In this document: positions 1 to 11,625 of the stretch, piece after piece
Position numbering within the stretch: position 1 is the first letter of the stretch
Layout of the letters: each line of letters opens with the position of its first letter
NCBI RefSeq assembly: GCF_030272615.1
Contig: NC_081406.1
Location: forward strand, 240,300,422 to 240,364,421
Direction of reading: 5' to 3'
Length of the DNA stretch: 64,000 nucleotides
From: Cryptomeria japonica
Taxonomy: Eukaryota; Streptophyta; Pinopsida; Cupressales; Cupressaceae
Translations under genes and position numbers: made by a program
Notes under the pieces: generated by a model
Databases searched by the model: none
Told to the model about the DNA's origin: nothing
Seen by the model: the letters and a program-made list of their open reading frames with translations, nothing else

Positions 1-699
1 GACCAATATCTGAAAGTACAACTTCTACTTAAAATCTCTGAAATCTGATCATAGATTATGAAAGTAGATGAAAAAACATGCACTTTCAAAAAAAAAGGGC
101 ACCTGAAAAGGAGGTCGTATGAGCTCAAACGAGGCCTTTGAAGTTGCAGAATTGAGGATTGGACAGGTACAGCTGAGAGAATCTGAAAATTTCAAAAATC
201 CTATGCAACAAAACTAGAAAATAACCACACCACTACGAAGAGCACAAAAAATTAGCCCAAATAAAAAAAAATTGCACCCAAAAAGGAGAAAAATTGAGCA
301 AGTTATAGGCCTCCAAAGTTGACCCAAAAATCCAAACTGCTCAACGGAGAGGGGTCTAAAAATCTCCAAAGAAAATGCTAACTGGGCACTGACTAGGTGC
401 TGCTAATTGGGCAGAAGATATGGATCCCAAAAATAATTTTCAATTTTTTTAAAAAAAATAAAAAATCCAAAAATTTCGCACCGTACCACCCAAATTGGGT
501 AGAAAATTTCCTCCACACCCAAAAATTGATTTTCGCCAAAATAGGTCGAATTTATACTTAATTTTTATGGAAATAGCCTCCCAGATGCAATGGTGATGTC
601 GAAAATGCTCCAAGATGCCTCCAAAAAGTGCAATTCCTTAGATCCAAAAATAGAAGCCTTCCACGATGTCTCCAAAAACCAATCAATGAAGCCCCAATG

Positions 700-711
700 G
701 CTCTGATACCA
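700..711 (-). other. Primer-binding site of TE-1
   Basis: The minus strand reads TGGTATCAGAGC, complementary to the 3' end of plant initiator tRNA-Met, the normal primer of plant Copia elements. It touches the LTR with no gap. Confidence 0.85.
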
Positions 712-1163
712 TGTGAGGTTTTGCCAAGATCAAGGGCACAATGAAAAGTATAAAAATAGAGACAGAAGAATGACAAGAACAAATTGTATTCTCATCAATA
801 TGAAAATGATCAACTGGATTCACTAATACAATGAATATAGGCCTTCTTATATAGGCAAGGCCATATGGATGTACGAGCACACAATCATGACATGTGGCTC
901 AATGAGAAAAAAAGGGTAGGTAAGAAATACTAGGGGTAGGTAGGATAAATAATATAATATTCCACAAGAGGTGGATGACCCACCGAATGTGGAGTGTAAC
1001 AACAAAACAAGACCACAAAAGGTGGAATTTCTCCTACAAGCTCTATCCCTATGTGCACACTTCCCTAAGTGTCTCAAATCCAAACTATGAAGTGATGCAT
1101 TATCCTAAGTTAACTTAAGTAAAGTGTAATAATATCCATAATGAATATTTATTTACACCAACA
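712..1163 (-). repeat. 5' LTR of TE-1 (452 bp)
   Basis: On the minus strand it opens TGTTGGTGTAAATAA and closes with CTCACA, the usual TG...CA ends, followed at once by a Copia primer-binding site. A TATA box lies about two thirds of the way along. The second LTR is not in the window, so the boundaries rest on the TG/CA ends and the primer site. Confidence 0.82.
847..853 (-). promoter_or_regulatory. TATA box in the TE-1 LTR
   Basis: The minus strand reads CTATATAAGAAGG, a good plant TATA box, placed in the 3' half of the LTR as expected for the U3/R promoter of a Copia element. Transcription would start a few tens of bases further left. Confidence 0.6.
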
Positions 1164-1990
1164 GTACCCAAATCTTCCACAAACATAACATCTTACATTC
1201 ATTCTTCTGTTTTCTTAATTGTGACCAATCTTGTTGCATTTAGAACATTGACTGGTGGGTGCATTAATGTTCTGATTGTTTCTAGATCTACACTGATTTG
1301 TTGTATGACCATATTTGTTATAGTTAAAGAATTTCCCATTAAATTTGTAGGCATTAGGTTGTCTTAGCGGTTTACTATGATCATGATTGTTTGTAGTACT
1401 GGAACTTTCACCAACTTCAAATCCAAGTCCATTAGTCTCTCCATTAGGTTTCTGACTTTTCAACATACCATCAAGTTCTTCTGAACTTTTCTTGAATTTC
1501 TCTTTATGTTGCTTTGCAGTAGCCAACTCATTTTCCAAAAATTCCTTCTATCTCATAAGTTCAGTTTTATCATGTTCCATGTGAGTCAGATGTCTTTAAC
1601 ATATCATTTTCATGACTAAGTCTTAAATTTTCATTTCCAACATCATTGAGTCTCCTAGTCAAGTCATCTTCCTTCTTCTTTCTGTCTTCAATGTCTTTAC
1701 AAAATCTCATATTCATGTCTTGCATTTCATTCCTCAAGGTCATGTTTTCTTGCCTCATCTTGCTTACAAGATCATTAAGAGTTTCTTTTTCATCATCATC
1801 ATTTTGTATCTTCTCATGAAGTTCTCTTCTTTTGTTTCTAGCAATAGTGAGATTCTCTTAGAACATCTTCAAGTTTGATATTCTTCAACTTTTCTGCATC
1901 AAAGATTGCAAGAGTTGTTTCCAATTGCTTTCTCAAGTTTTCCATCTGTACTGGTGTCAGAATCTTCCTCAAGTTGTTAGGCTTTTAAAA
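1164..1990 (-). pseudogene. TE-2: Copia gag fragment with coiled coil and zinc knuckles
   Basis: This is the remains of a gag-like polyprotein on the minus strand. The N-terminal part (about 1990 down to 1570) is Lys/Glu-rich and coiled-coil-like. The C-terminal part (1538-1164) holds three CCHC zinc knuckles for RNA binding. In the first, two cysteines are tyrosines (FNYNKYGHTTNQC). The second (CSKCNKIGHN) runs into a stop. The third (CYVCGRFG) is cut at 1163 by the TE-1 LTR. At least two other stops or shifts break the frame near 1540-1570 and 1760-1860. Protease, integrase and RT would lie further left, beyond TE-1 and outside the window. The layout fits a Copia gag of the kind common in conifers; the exact lineage is not certain. 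Confidence 0.75.
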
Positions 1991-2000
1991 ATAGAGGACA

Positions 2001-2012
2001 AGCTCTGATACC
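2001..2012 (-). other. Primer-binding site of TE-2
   Basis: The minus strand reads TGGTATCAGAGC three bases from the LTR end, complementary to initiator tRNA-Met. It confirms that TE-2 is a Copia element read on the minus strand. Confidence 0.85.
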
Positions 2013-2015
2013 AAT

Positions 2016-2628
2016 TGTTAGGATTGATGATAGTCCCAAAGATACTAAGAGGGGGGGTGAATTAGTATCTAACCAATTAATAGAATTTCTGACCTTATTA
2101 AGTATTTTGCATTCCAAAACAATGTACCGACAAGCAAGAATTAATGTAGTAAATATGAACAGTAAAGACAACATAGAAAGCACACCATAACACAAGATGT
2201 TTAACGAATAAACCCGGTGTGGGAAAAACCTCAGTGGGATTTGTGACCCACAATATTCACTCACTGGCCAATGAATGGATATTACTTAGAAGAGGGGCCT
2301 GCACATGTGGGAAGGCCAATTGCCTAGAGCTCACTTCTCAATTACAAAAGGAAGTCTCACTGACTTACAAAATGGATTATGAGAATCCAATATAATGTAC
2401 TGCTACAAAACAACATCTTCTATGTTGTGTTCAGTATTGGTTTAAGCTCATACAATAACCATAAACCCTTCAACAAAATATGCCTTAATATTCGCTCTAC
2501 ATATCCATCATATCTATCCTCTATCATGTATATATAAAAATGATCTACAAGATCTCATACTTATATATGATTCTTATTACAATATGCCATGTCGGCTTAT
2601 AAAAAGATATTACAATTAAATACAAAGT
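2016..2628 (-). repeat. 5' LTR of TE-2, interrupted by TE-3
   Basis: The plus strand begins TGTTAGGATTG next to the primer site and carries the G-run motif agggggggtgaatta, which also occurs near the ends of the LTRs at 36500 and 39670. TE-3 inserted at 2633/20929, so the rest of this LTR should continue at 20934. A plausible far end is near 21133, but I could not fix it. Confidence 0.65.
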
Positions 2629-2633
2629 ATAAT
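2629..2633. repeat. Left target-site duplication of TE-3 (ATAAT)
   Basis: ATAAT directly precedes the left LTR and recurs at 20929-20933 directly after the right LTR. The left LTR starts TAATGCTCT where the right one starts TGATGCTCT, a G-to-A change in the terminal TG. Allowing for it makes the 5-bp duplication exact. Confidence 0.8.
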
Positions 2634-4003
2634 TAATGCTCTACAAAAAAAACAAGGTTAGGATAAACAAACACCTGAACAAGAAACAACAAGAGTCGAT
2701 TGTTAGATGTTAGAAAATCATAAATTAAAAACTATCCTAAGTAAGCATATCAAGAAAGACACTACTAAGCACAAAGAAAGCTTAAGGAATCTACAAAAAG
2801 AAACTAAGCTCCTCCAAATGCTCTCTACCATGTTGGTAGTTTCTCCTTCCTTGTTCCTCTCCTCTCCAACTTCCAAAATAGTGTAGCTCTCAGCAGCATT
2901 TTGCACTATGGATGCTTATGGAGGTTTGAGATTAAAGTATTTACTCTAAATGTGAATGAAAAGCTAATACTAGATGCTATAGATACTAAGATGATTTGTT
3001 TTAAACCAAAATGACAATTATATGAGTTTATTATGCTAGAATTCTCTCTAAAATTCACTATAGATTAAATGCATACAAGTTTTCAAGATTTGAATTATGA
3101 AGAAATGGGCTCTATTTATAGGAAAAATGGAGCAATGGATGGTTGAGATTGAGTAATCTCAACAAGGGTCAGGATTGAATGAAATTCAATCCATGTGAGG
3201 GCTTTAAATCCAATCCCAGGATGACAAGTGTCAATGTGAGATAGGTTGAGAGGAGAGGGAATAAGCATTAAATGCTTGACATGACCTGGGAGTTAACTTG
3301 GGGGTTAGGGCCAAGGCTGGGTTGAGTGAATAAATTTTTTATTCAAAGAATAAAGTTTTTATCCAATGGATAAACTCTTGTGCAAAGGCAAAAGGGATAA
3401 CTATGGTCAAAGCAATAAATGTTTGATGAGACACATGAGTGCAAGTTGAAATAACTTTAAATGGTTATATAAGAGCCATTAATGGTCATGTAAGAGCCAT
3501 TAGTGGTTTTGAAAGACTTTGGAGGTTAAATTGTTGAACACACAAAGCATTAAATGTTTTTCAAAGACTTTAAAGTCTTTGAGAAGTGACTCCAAGTTGC
3601 TTAGGAATGTGACAATAATTAGGGAATGGATTAGGCTAATTAGGAAGGGGTTAGAAGAATCTAGAAAGGGATTAGATTTGCAAGTGGGTTTGGTGGGTGA
3701 GGGAAAATAGGATTTTTATTTAGAATAAATTAATTTATTTCACTAAATGTGTGCAAGTTCCATTTGTAGGAAAATGCAAGTGGGGGGGCAAATAAATGAT
3801 TTAAATAAATGTTTTATTTAATTTATTTAAAAGAGGAATAAGGGATTAAATGAAATAAATATGATTTATTCATTTAATTGATTGTGAATTTGATTTAATG
3901 AATTAATTAAATATTAATTTAATTAACTGATGGCTAGTGGATTTTTAATCAAATAAATACAAAATATTCATTTAATTAAACTGGACAGATTTATGTGACT
4001 ACA
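2634..4003 (-). repeat. 3' LTR of TE-3 (1370 bp)
   Basis: On the minus strand it opens TGTAGTCACATAAATC and aligns with 19504-20928 over its whole length. It lacks a block of about 55 bp present in the other LTR near 20775-20830. That block is bounded by short gaattaatt repeats, which suggests a slippage deletion or duplication. The small ORFs inside are not genes. Confidence 0.92.
3111..3120 (-). promoter_or_regulatory. TATA box in the 3' LTR of TE-3
   Basis: The minus strand reads TATAAATAGA, a canonical plant TATA box, conserved at 19981-19990 in the other LTR. Confidence 0.6.
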
Positions 4004-4019
4004 TTTGCCCCTCTTTGAG
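4004..4019 (-). other. Polypurine tract of TE-3
   Basis: The minus strand reads CTCAAAGAGGGGCAAA immediately before the LTR start TGTAG. This is the plus-strand primer for reverse transcription. Nearly the same tract and neighbouring sequence recur at 63625-63641, and a relative occurs at 52086-52101, which ties TE-3, TE-12 and TE-10 to one lineage. Confidence 0.85.
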
Positions 4020-4554
4020 ACGGTACGGTTTATCGCGTCATTTCAAAGAAAGTGAAATAGGTGTGAGGAAATGCCTCATAAAATGTAAATTTAATGGGTG
4101 GGATGCCCCTTCGAGAGATGGGCCGAAATTTTTTTAAAAAATCGGGCGATCTCTCGAAAAAGAATGAAAATTAGCAGGGTGATAGAAGTGAAGTTAGCAA
4201 TGTAGGTGAAAAATAGAAGAAAATCGGAGATAAAATGGAGAAATGGGAGGCTTGAGAAGTTAATGAGGACCACAGTGGTGAGCGGGGGAACGTTACGGTG
4301 ATGACAAAGGGTTTATATGGGGAGAAAGGGGTGAAAATAGGATCAATTATTACTGCGACTAGTGTGAATTCAGAGCTCTGATAGTGATATTTTTGGAGAA
4401 GCGAGCAGCAGTCAGGATGCCAGTACCTATTACAAAGCATTGTTTCAAGTGAGTCTATCGATTCTATCGGCCAGACGACTATGGACCAACGGTACACAAA
4501 TTTGAAATTTTGAATTTTACGCATTTTTGTCATGTTTTTTACTGAGTCCAAGTT
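4020..4554 (-). other. 3' untranslated part of TE-3
   Basis: No convincing coding sequence. The motif gccccttcgagagatggg (4106 on) matches a motif at 63718 in TE-12, so this stretch is a conserved, lineage-specific 3' region rather than random sequence. A short inverted pair (ctctcga near 4110 and 4150) suggests RNA structure. Confidence 0.5.
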
Positions 4555-4850
4555 GAGTCAAGACAATAGCGTTGAAACTATGTTTTGGCGCTTTTGTCCA
4601 ATTAACTAGCGCTTTTGTGCTGCAATGGCGCTATTGTGTTGTTGTTTGAGCACTATTGAAAAGATTAGCACTATTGTGTGTATGTTTAAGCGCTATTGTT
4701 TCTTTAGCGCTATTGAGGGGTCAATTGAGCGCTTTTGTCTTTAAGCAACGCTATTGCATAGGTCTTGTAGTGCTTTTGCAATTTTAGCATTTTTGTAGGG
4801 TTGATTGAGCGCTTTTGTTAGGGGTTTAGTGCTATTGTTTAGAAAAATAG
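4555..4850. repeat. Array of about 13 AGCGCT-ATTG/TTTTG units, 3' end of TE-3
   Basis: The plus strand repeats a core of the form tAGCGCTaTTGt or tAGCGCTtTTGt at irregular spacings of about 15-30 bases. Examples are near 4588, 4608, 4627, 4650, 4668, 4690, 4707, 4729, 4750, 4771, 4809 and 4828. Some units carry single changes (agcact, agtgct). The core AGCGCT is itself a palindrome. The reverse-complement array lies at 19186-19420, near the other end of the same element. Confidence 0.8.
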
Positions 4851-5074
4851 ATGCCCCAATTTGTGTGAACAAAAATCTCTCGATGCCAATGATGGATGAA
4901 TAGGGATGTGAAGTGAGAGTTGTTTTGAACCATAACAGCCCTGATGAGACTTAAGTCATTAGGACAAATACCTATTGAAGTCTAGGTGTGCCATGATTGC
5001 TTACCTATTGAAACCCAAAGATACTTGATCAAAGTATATGTTGATAGTTTAGGTTTAAACTTAAGAAAGTTTGA

Positions 5075-6945
5075 AAACAAAACAACTGATAATAATTGAT
5101 TGATGTCCGTGTGCAGGAGGATCTACGTGAGTTACAGTTACGCAAGAGACATCCAGCCACACAGGGGTTACGGGATCAACTGACAGAGGCCGAGATTGAT
5201 TGCATTGTAGTGACTGGGCTGTATGATGTGATGCATGTGCCCATGATTTGGATGAATCACAGTTTGATTACAGCCTTGGCAAAGCGCTGGCACAGTGAGA
5301 CGTGCATGTTTCACCTAGCACAGGGTGAGATGACAGTGACTTTGGAGGATGTGTGGTGTATCCTTCATATTCCCATTTGGGGTGAGCTAGTCACATATGA
5401 CAGATCATGGGGGATGCTAGTAGTGCAGTGATTCTTCGATGAGGACGTGTTCATTGATGATGGCTCCATAGCCTATGAGGACATCATGATGTTGTACGAG
5501 CCATTGCCAGTAGTTTTGTCTGGGATCGTGGGAGAGCTATTGTATCCTGATAGGCACTCGCATAGTCTGGTCATTGGATGGGGATAGTTTATAGAGTAGA
5601 TGATGATGGAGGGGACCCGATTTGCCTGGGGACCATGCATGTTAGTGCACATGTATCAGGAGCTGCATGAGGCAGCCTACTATGGGAGAGGCTCTTTGGC
5701 AGTGGGAGTGACACTGCTGCACATTTGGGCGTGGGAGCACTTACCAGTGACTCGACCAGTGAGTCTTAGATTTTGGGTTGTTGATTAGCCTTATATGTTC
5801 ATGTACAGTGGCATGATGAGTCAGCCCCACCTAGGGAAGTTAGAGAGGTGGTGGCGGGCACTAGATGATCTTGATGCAGTGATCTGGAGACCTTATCTAG
5901 AGTGTGAGCCTTCGGAGGATGATCCAGAGGCCTTGTCATATGTATTCATGACCCGATTCCTCATTGGACGGACTACCTACGATGTAGAGAGAAAGGTGTT
6001 AGGCAGGGTTTTGAGGTAGTTTGGATGGCAGTAGGGACTACCGAGGGGATTAGGAGAGTATGCCAAAGTGGTCCAAGAGAGATATGCATGGGGGCCAGTA
6101 CTTCCATATGATCAGGCATTGGCAGAGTTTTGGATGCTTCATGCGAGGCCATGGGATATATGGCTGAGGGTGGTGGATGCTGGGGTGTCAGATGAGTATA
6201 CACAGTATATGGCAGCTCATCCAATTTTGCGGATATCAGATCCAGCAGAGCCTATTCCTAATTTTGAGGAGGAGAGGGGATGGAGATGAAGGAGGGAAGG
6301 AGGTCAAGGGCCGATGATAGGTGGATGAGGGAGGGGGGATGGTGGTGACAGAGGAGGAGGAGAGGGTGGAGGTGGTGGAGGAGGAGATGGTGGAGGAGGT
6401 GGAGGAGGTGGCTTAGGTGGTCGAGTGCAGCGGAGAGGGAGAGGCGGATTGCCACTACGGATATCACAGGGACCATTGGTGCTAGGCAGAGATAGATTAG
6501 GTGGTCGAGGTATGGAGAGAGAGATACCGATGGATAGAGGGGAGGGAGCCACTAGAGAGGTACCTATGGAGACAGGGGAGGGAGCGACAGGGGGTGGTGA
6601 TCCTTAGGAGCATATGGTAGTACATTTGCATACTCGATTGACAGCAGCCAAGACACAGGTGGAGGATCTGGAGGCAGAGGTTGCAGCAAGAGACGTGCAG
6701 CTATTTGCATGAGAGTCAGAGTTGACTGTAGTTCTGCCGGAGAGAGATCAGGTTGTTGACAGGGTGGTCCAGTTGTAGGAGAGAGTGAGGGTTTTGGAGG
6801 GAGTAGAGGGACAGGGGCTATCTGTGGAGGCATTGGCGAGGGAGGTACGAAGAGTAGGTGGAGAGGTTGATTATTGGTGGGGTTTATATGAGCAGGTGGT
6901 GCCATCTATTCAGCGAGCACTGAGCTATTCACAGATGTGATAGGC
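5075..6945 (+). pseudogene. Antisense plant-mobile-domain (PMD) gene in TE-3
   Basis: One reading frame runs from about 5096 to 6940, opposite in direction to the retrotransposon. The N-terminal half matches the plant mobile domain (aminotransferase-like, MAIN/MAIL1 family): a segment reading LAKRWHSETCMFHLAQGEMT and then VTLEDVWCILHIPIWGE is the family hallmark. It continues through FAWGPCMLVHMYQEL and a WRPYLECEP block. After about 6290 it becomes Gly/Arg-rich, then a coiled coil (LTAAKTQVEDLEAEVAARD). A splice-acceptor-like gtgtgcag at 5110-5117 may begin the main exon. About ten stops (5429, 5585, 5597, 5786, 6017, 6287 and others) interrupt the frame, with no frameshift that I could find. 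PMD proteins in plants act in transposon silencing and development; the role in an element is unknown. Confidence 0.72.
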
Positions 6946-7149
6946 TAGATCAGAGCGATCCCAAAGGATGCAAAGCAATGGGGGTGTGATGGGTCCTCTA
7001 CGGAGAGATAGGTCAGGGGGTACCGGAGCTAGTGGGGGTTTGATGGGGCCTCCACAGAGAGATAGATCAGATGGTGTGGGGACTAGTGGGGGAGTAGGTG
7101 GCGATTGTGGTGCAGCATCTGGTCAGAGTGGCATCTGAGAGAGCATTTT

Positions 7150-8560
7150 GCATGCATGTATTTTATCATTGTTATTTTTGGACTATATCTTGGATGGCTC
7201 TTGGTAGCCAATTTTTTGTAGACTTCATTGTAATCCAATACATGAGATGATATCTATGAGGAGATCCCATATTTTGATTATATGCACTTGATATGTATGG
7301 ATGTTATGCAAGATGGTGATTTTTATGAGTTTATGCTTAGATAGATACGTGTATATGTATGCATTGATGAGATGATTCCTATATGCATGTTTTTATGAAG
7401 ATTTATGATGTTGGATACTGACATATGAAATGCAGGTTTATACATGTGTGCATGTTTTGTTTGATGTAATGCTTTATGTATGTAATGCCATGATGATGAT
7501 GTATGCTTATCATGATATGGATAGGATTCTGTGCTTCATGTTATATATAATGATGAGATAATGATATGCAATGATGTTAATGCAAAGAATGAATGAATTA
7601 TGTATGGATATGCATCTAGCTGTTTTTAGATGAATGAAATATGGATAAACAAATGTAAAGTACAAATGTTTATATGATGATGTCTAAATGAATGCATACG
7701 TATAATGGATATATAAAATGGTATGAACCAATGTTTGAGACAAATGGTTTTATGATTCTAAATGCCTACATATGATTAAGTAAAATGATAATGTGATGTC
7801 AATGCAACTTATGGTTTAATAATTGCACCTTAATGCAATTAAAAAGAGATAATGATTGCAATTTTTAAATGAATCCTAAAAATGAGCATAATAAGACACT
7901 TAATAGTGGATGAATGAATGCACTTTTTAACTGACACTAAATGAATGTATGCAATGATACATGATAAAGGATAATAAAGGATGATAACATGATAACTGAT
8001 ACTAAATGAATGCATAGTAAATGGCTAATACAATCAGGGATAATTGGTTTATGTGAATGAATCTTAAACTTTATGCAATGATAAATTGATATAAGAAGAC
8101 TCATATTTAATAAATGATAATGAACTATATGCATTTTAACCAACTAAAATGATATGAAATGTTTTTGATGCACATGCAACTAAATGTAATGATGATGATG
8201 ATGATGAGGATGATGATGATATGATCATGATGAATGCAAGGTGTTTTAGACTCTGCATTGATGATGTATCAGAGTACTTAGTCGTGATTGTATCCAATAC
8301 TAGCTTAATTTGCACATAGCTGCTCATTTTAACTTTGTTCACATTTGCATACAAATCATACATATGAATGAGTGAATGGATGGGTGATATGCAATGGAAT
8401 GCAACATATAAATAGATGAGATGAAATGATGATCCATAGTGCTCTATTTTCATCATTGAGCTTTAAAATGTTGAAAGAAAATACAAGCATCTTGTCATAA
8501 TGATTCAAGATGACCACAGTATTTCTTACATGGATTTGATATAGCAAATTAATACAAACA
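7150..8560. repeat. Degenerate ATGAATGCAT/ATGATG-rich stretch in TE-3
   Basis: About 1.4 kb of A+T-rich sequence is dominated by loosely repeated atgaatgcat, aaatgatg and gatgatgatg words. It includes a short ATG microsatellite at 8191-8220. It lies downstream of the antisense PMD gene. Short ORFs here are chance frames. I see no gene. Confidence 0.5.
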
Positions 8561-9770
8561 ACTTGTTATAATGGGTCAAGTTGACCAGAGTATTGCTTGC
8601 GGAACAAACAAGGATCATCTCCATTTATGTATGACTTGGATCATCCTCCTTGATCTTGGGCTGATCATATCCTGATACAAGTTCACACCTTAATAAGAGA
8701 CAAGAACCTTTATCCAATTTGGATGAGGAGGAACCAAAGAAGGAGCATTGTTTGCACAAAAAAAAATAGTATATACATAAAGAATAAAGAACATGGATCC
8801 TTGGTAATGGTTCATGCTCATATGGTCGAGGTATACGCTGTAGTCAGCAAGCCGTAGTGATCTATGACTATATTTTTCCTATGATCACGTAGCTTAGTGA
8901 ACTTCCCATGTAGACACCATTCGTACATGCCCTAGAACTTCCTTGGAATAATGAACTGAAGATACACAAACAATGCTGTAAGATCCTGATATATATAAAC
9001 GAATGAATTACTCACAAATCAGCCAAGTATTTGATAGCTTAAACAAAATTTTCTTGTCAAAGAAAATGTCATCTTGTCTTTGTTCTGGTAAGGAAGGATG
9101 CATCCTTGTTGAAGACAGTTTGATTGTTGACGTTGATTGTTTGGTCAACTGATAAGTGGTCATTTGTTTGGTGTATGTCGTAATGTTGTTTAGTATCTGC
9201 TTTGAAGAATATATGTACAGGGTGTTGCCATGTCTTTTATTGTTTTTTGATGTTTTATCATGTTTTTGGATTTTGTGATTGTTTTCAAATGTTTTTGGAT
9301 TTTGTGAGATAGTTTTGAGTGTTTTTGGTATTTTGTGAGATAGTTTTGAATGAAGAATCAATGAATCACAAGAATAATTTATAATCCACTTCCATCAAAC
9401 TAGATTAAGGGCATTGCCCCTAGTTTAGACATGACTATGAAAAAGCGAGATGCAAGACGCATGGAGTACCTTCTTGATTGCAGATAAATAACAAGCCATG
9501 GTTTTGGATAGATGGATGAATGGATGTAGTGGATGTGATCGCAACAAGTCTGAAAGAAAATGGAGCCATAGTCATTACAAGTGGCGCCTGTTTGCCAAGC
9601 TTTCACCATCGTTCTTACCCAAGGTGCCACCGGAGTGGTTGTTCACTATTTGGATGCATGATTTTTCTTTACTATTTTGATGTTATTGTATTTTCTTAGG
9701 TCATTTATCTTGATGTTTTTGGTATTTTTACCAATATATATGGGAGCCTAATGCTCTATGCAGCTTATGT
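8561..9770 (-). other. Non-coding 3' region of TE-3 between integrase and repeat zone
   Basis: No coding similarity was recognised. A three-copy tandem repeat with a period of 29-30 bases (tgtttttggattttgtga type) lies at 9261-9349. The stretch separates the integrase C-terminus from the end of the antisense PMD gene. Confidence 0.4.
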
Positions 9771-10868
9771 ATAAAACCATTTGAGGTGCATTCTATTGAT
9801 CGAATCTGCTAGTGGGTCTCCTTCTAAAGTAGCCAACTGATATGCCCCAGACCCAAATACAGTAGTGACAACATATGGACCCAGCCAATTTGATTCAAAC
9901 TTTCCTTGATGTTCTCAGTTGGGTTGGTTACGAGGATTTTCTCAAAGAACAAGATCACCTACCTCGAATGTACGAGGTCTAACTCGATGATTATAGCTTC
10001 TGCTCATGCACTACTAATAGGCTTTGAGGTGATTGTATGCAGCTTGTCATTTCTCATCAAGTAGCTCTAAGTCTTGGAGATGGGATACTCTATATGATTC
10101 ATCATCGATGAGATTGTGCAAGGAAACCCATAGTGATGGTATCTCGACTTCAATAGGTAAATTAGCTTTTTCATGATAGACCAATGAGTAGGGAGTTGTG
10201 CCTATAGGGGTTCGAGTGCTAGTTCGATATGCCCATAGTGCTTGATTCAATTGAACGTACCAATCATGACTGGCATCATTGACTGTGTTCTTTAGGATCC
10301 TCAATATGTTCTTGTTTGATGCTTTGGCCTGACCATTTCCTTGTGGGTAATAGGGAGTGGAAAAGTAGTGTTGGATGTGAAATTTATCACAGAGTTCATG
10401 GACATCCTAATTTTTGAAAGGAAGCCCGTTATCTGTGATGATGGACATGGGTACACCATACTGGTAGATGATGTAATTGAGGATGAATGAAGCAATCTAC
10501 TTGCCGGTAACTTGGGTAAGAGGAACAACTTTGATCCACTTTGTGAATAATTTGGTGGTGGTAATAATGAATTTGTGACCATTGGATGAAGATGGATGGA
10601 TTTTACCCACAAGGTCAAGGCCCCATTGATAGAAAGGCCATGGTGTTGTGATCAGTTGCACTACTTGTGCTGGTACATGTATTAGGTCTCCATGAACTTG
10701 GCATTTCTTGCACTTTTTGACAAAGTAGTAGGAGTCGTTTTCCATTGATGGCCAATAGTATCCAGTGCGCAGGAATTTATTGGCTAGTGACGGACCACTT
10801 GCATGAGTTTTGCAAATTCCTTCATGTACCTCTTCCAAGGCCTTTGTTATCTCATCTTGTTCCAAACA
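9771..10868 (-). pseudogene. TE-3 integrase
   Basis: This would insert the cDNA into the genome. On the minus strand it starts with a zinc-binding segment (EEVHEGICKTH and then CKKCQVHGD, the HHCC pattern). The catalytic core follows with the first Asp in WGLDLVGKI and the second in ITDNGLPF. The expected catalytic Glu in the NGQ-A-E-A-S motif is Lys (NGQAKAS, near 10333). The C-terminal part (WAYRTSTRTPIGTTPYSLVY, then a GPY-type tail near 9830-9870) ends about 9771. In-frame stops occur near 10408, 10046 and elsewhere. Length and motif order are normal for Gypsy integrase; no chromodomain is seen, as in Tat elements. Confidence 0.85.
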
Positions 10869-11625
10869 TCAAAGGAGAGTACCATCAAGACTGCATCGGT
10901 ATAGGGTTTCAACAATAATGGTATACCGAGCGGTTTGGCGAATGAAGGTTTTATGTTGGTTATTCGATTGGTTAGGAGGAAGGGTGTGATCACGGAGATA
11001 GGTGTAGAACTCATCATACCATGGGGATTCAGAACCGATTAGGTGACATATCATCTCGGATTCGGGGATATCATAAGCGGGGATCCAAAGCTGTTCTACT
11101 GAGAACTCGCAGCGTGCTGAATTATGTGGAAGATCTAGGAGAGATGCGATGGTAGCCATAGCGTCAGCAGCTCGATTCTGATCTCTTGGTATCTGCTCAA
11201 AGGTGATAGTAGTAAATGAGACCTTTAATTTGTCCACCATTTGCTTGTATGGCATGAATTTATCATCCTTGGTCTGATATTCATCTGTTGCTTGTCAAAT
11301 GACCAGTTGGGAGTCGCCATATACTTGCAGTTCTTGTAATTTCCATTGTATGACTAGCCTGAGTCCTGTGATCAAGGCCTCATACTCTGCTATGTTGTTG
11401 GTGCATGGAAATGTGAGCCTATAAGACTTTGGGATGATGTCACCTTGAGGTGTGATAAACAGAATGCCTCCCCCCGAGCCATGCCTAGTATACGAACCAT
11501 CAAAGTATAGTTTCCATGGTTGTGCTGTAGTGATCATGAATATCTCTTCATTTGGAAAATTGGAAATGAGAGGATGATCGCCTATGAGTGGTGCATCGGC
11601 CAACTAATCTACAATAACTTATCCT
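10869..11625 (-). pseudogene. TE-3 second (archaeal-type) RNase H and linker
   Basis: The motifs WKLYFDGSYTRHGSGGG, NNIAEYEALITGLRL and VYGDSQLVI give the Asp, Glu, Asp catalytic set of the extra RNase H found in Tat/Ogre elements. The later segment RDQNRAADAMATIASL supplies the final Asp. It sits between the usual RNase H and integrase, the position typical for the lineage. A stop near 11295 and another near 11604 break the frame. Confidence 0.85.

Larger units (their letters stand above)
1..1163 (-). mobile_element. TE-1: 5' end of a Copia LTR retrotransposon
   Basis: The element reads on the minus strand and runs off the left edge. It has a 5' LTR (712-1163), a primer-binding site directly next to it (700-711) and about 700 bases of internal sequence. 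No long reading frame survives in the internal part; the first codons after the primer site look like the start of a gag-like leader but are broken. The right end of the LTR falls inside the gag zinc-knuckle region of another Copia element (TE-2), so TE-1 inserted into TE-2. Bases 1164-1168 (gtacc) would be one copy of the target duplication; the other copy is outside the window. The LTR sequence looks familiar from conifer genomes, which is recall rather than a search result. Confidence 0.8.

Noticed and set aside
6258-6905. Minus-strand Pro/Leu/His-rich frames
   Set aside because: Antisense shadows of the Gly/Arg-rich tail of the PMD pseudogene.
9498-9680. Plus-strand frame of 60 codons
   Set aside because: No family pattern; lies in the non-coding 3' part of TE-3.
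10301-10618. Minus-strand frame of 105 codons in another frame
   Set aside because: Overlaps the integrase core in a different frame; the integrase frame has the conserved motifs.
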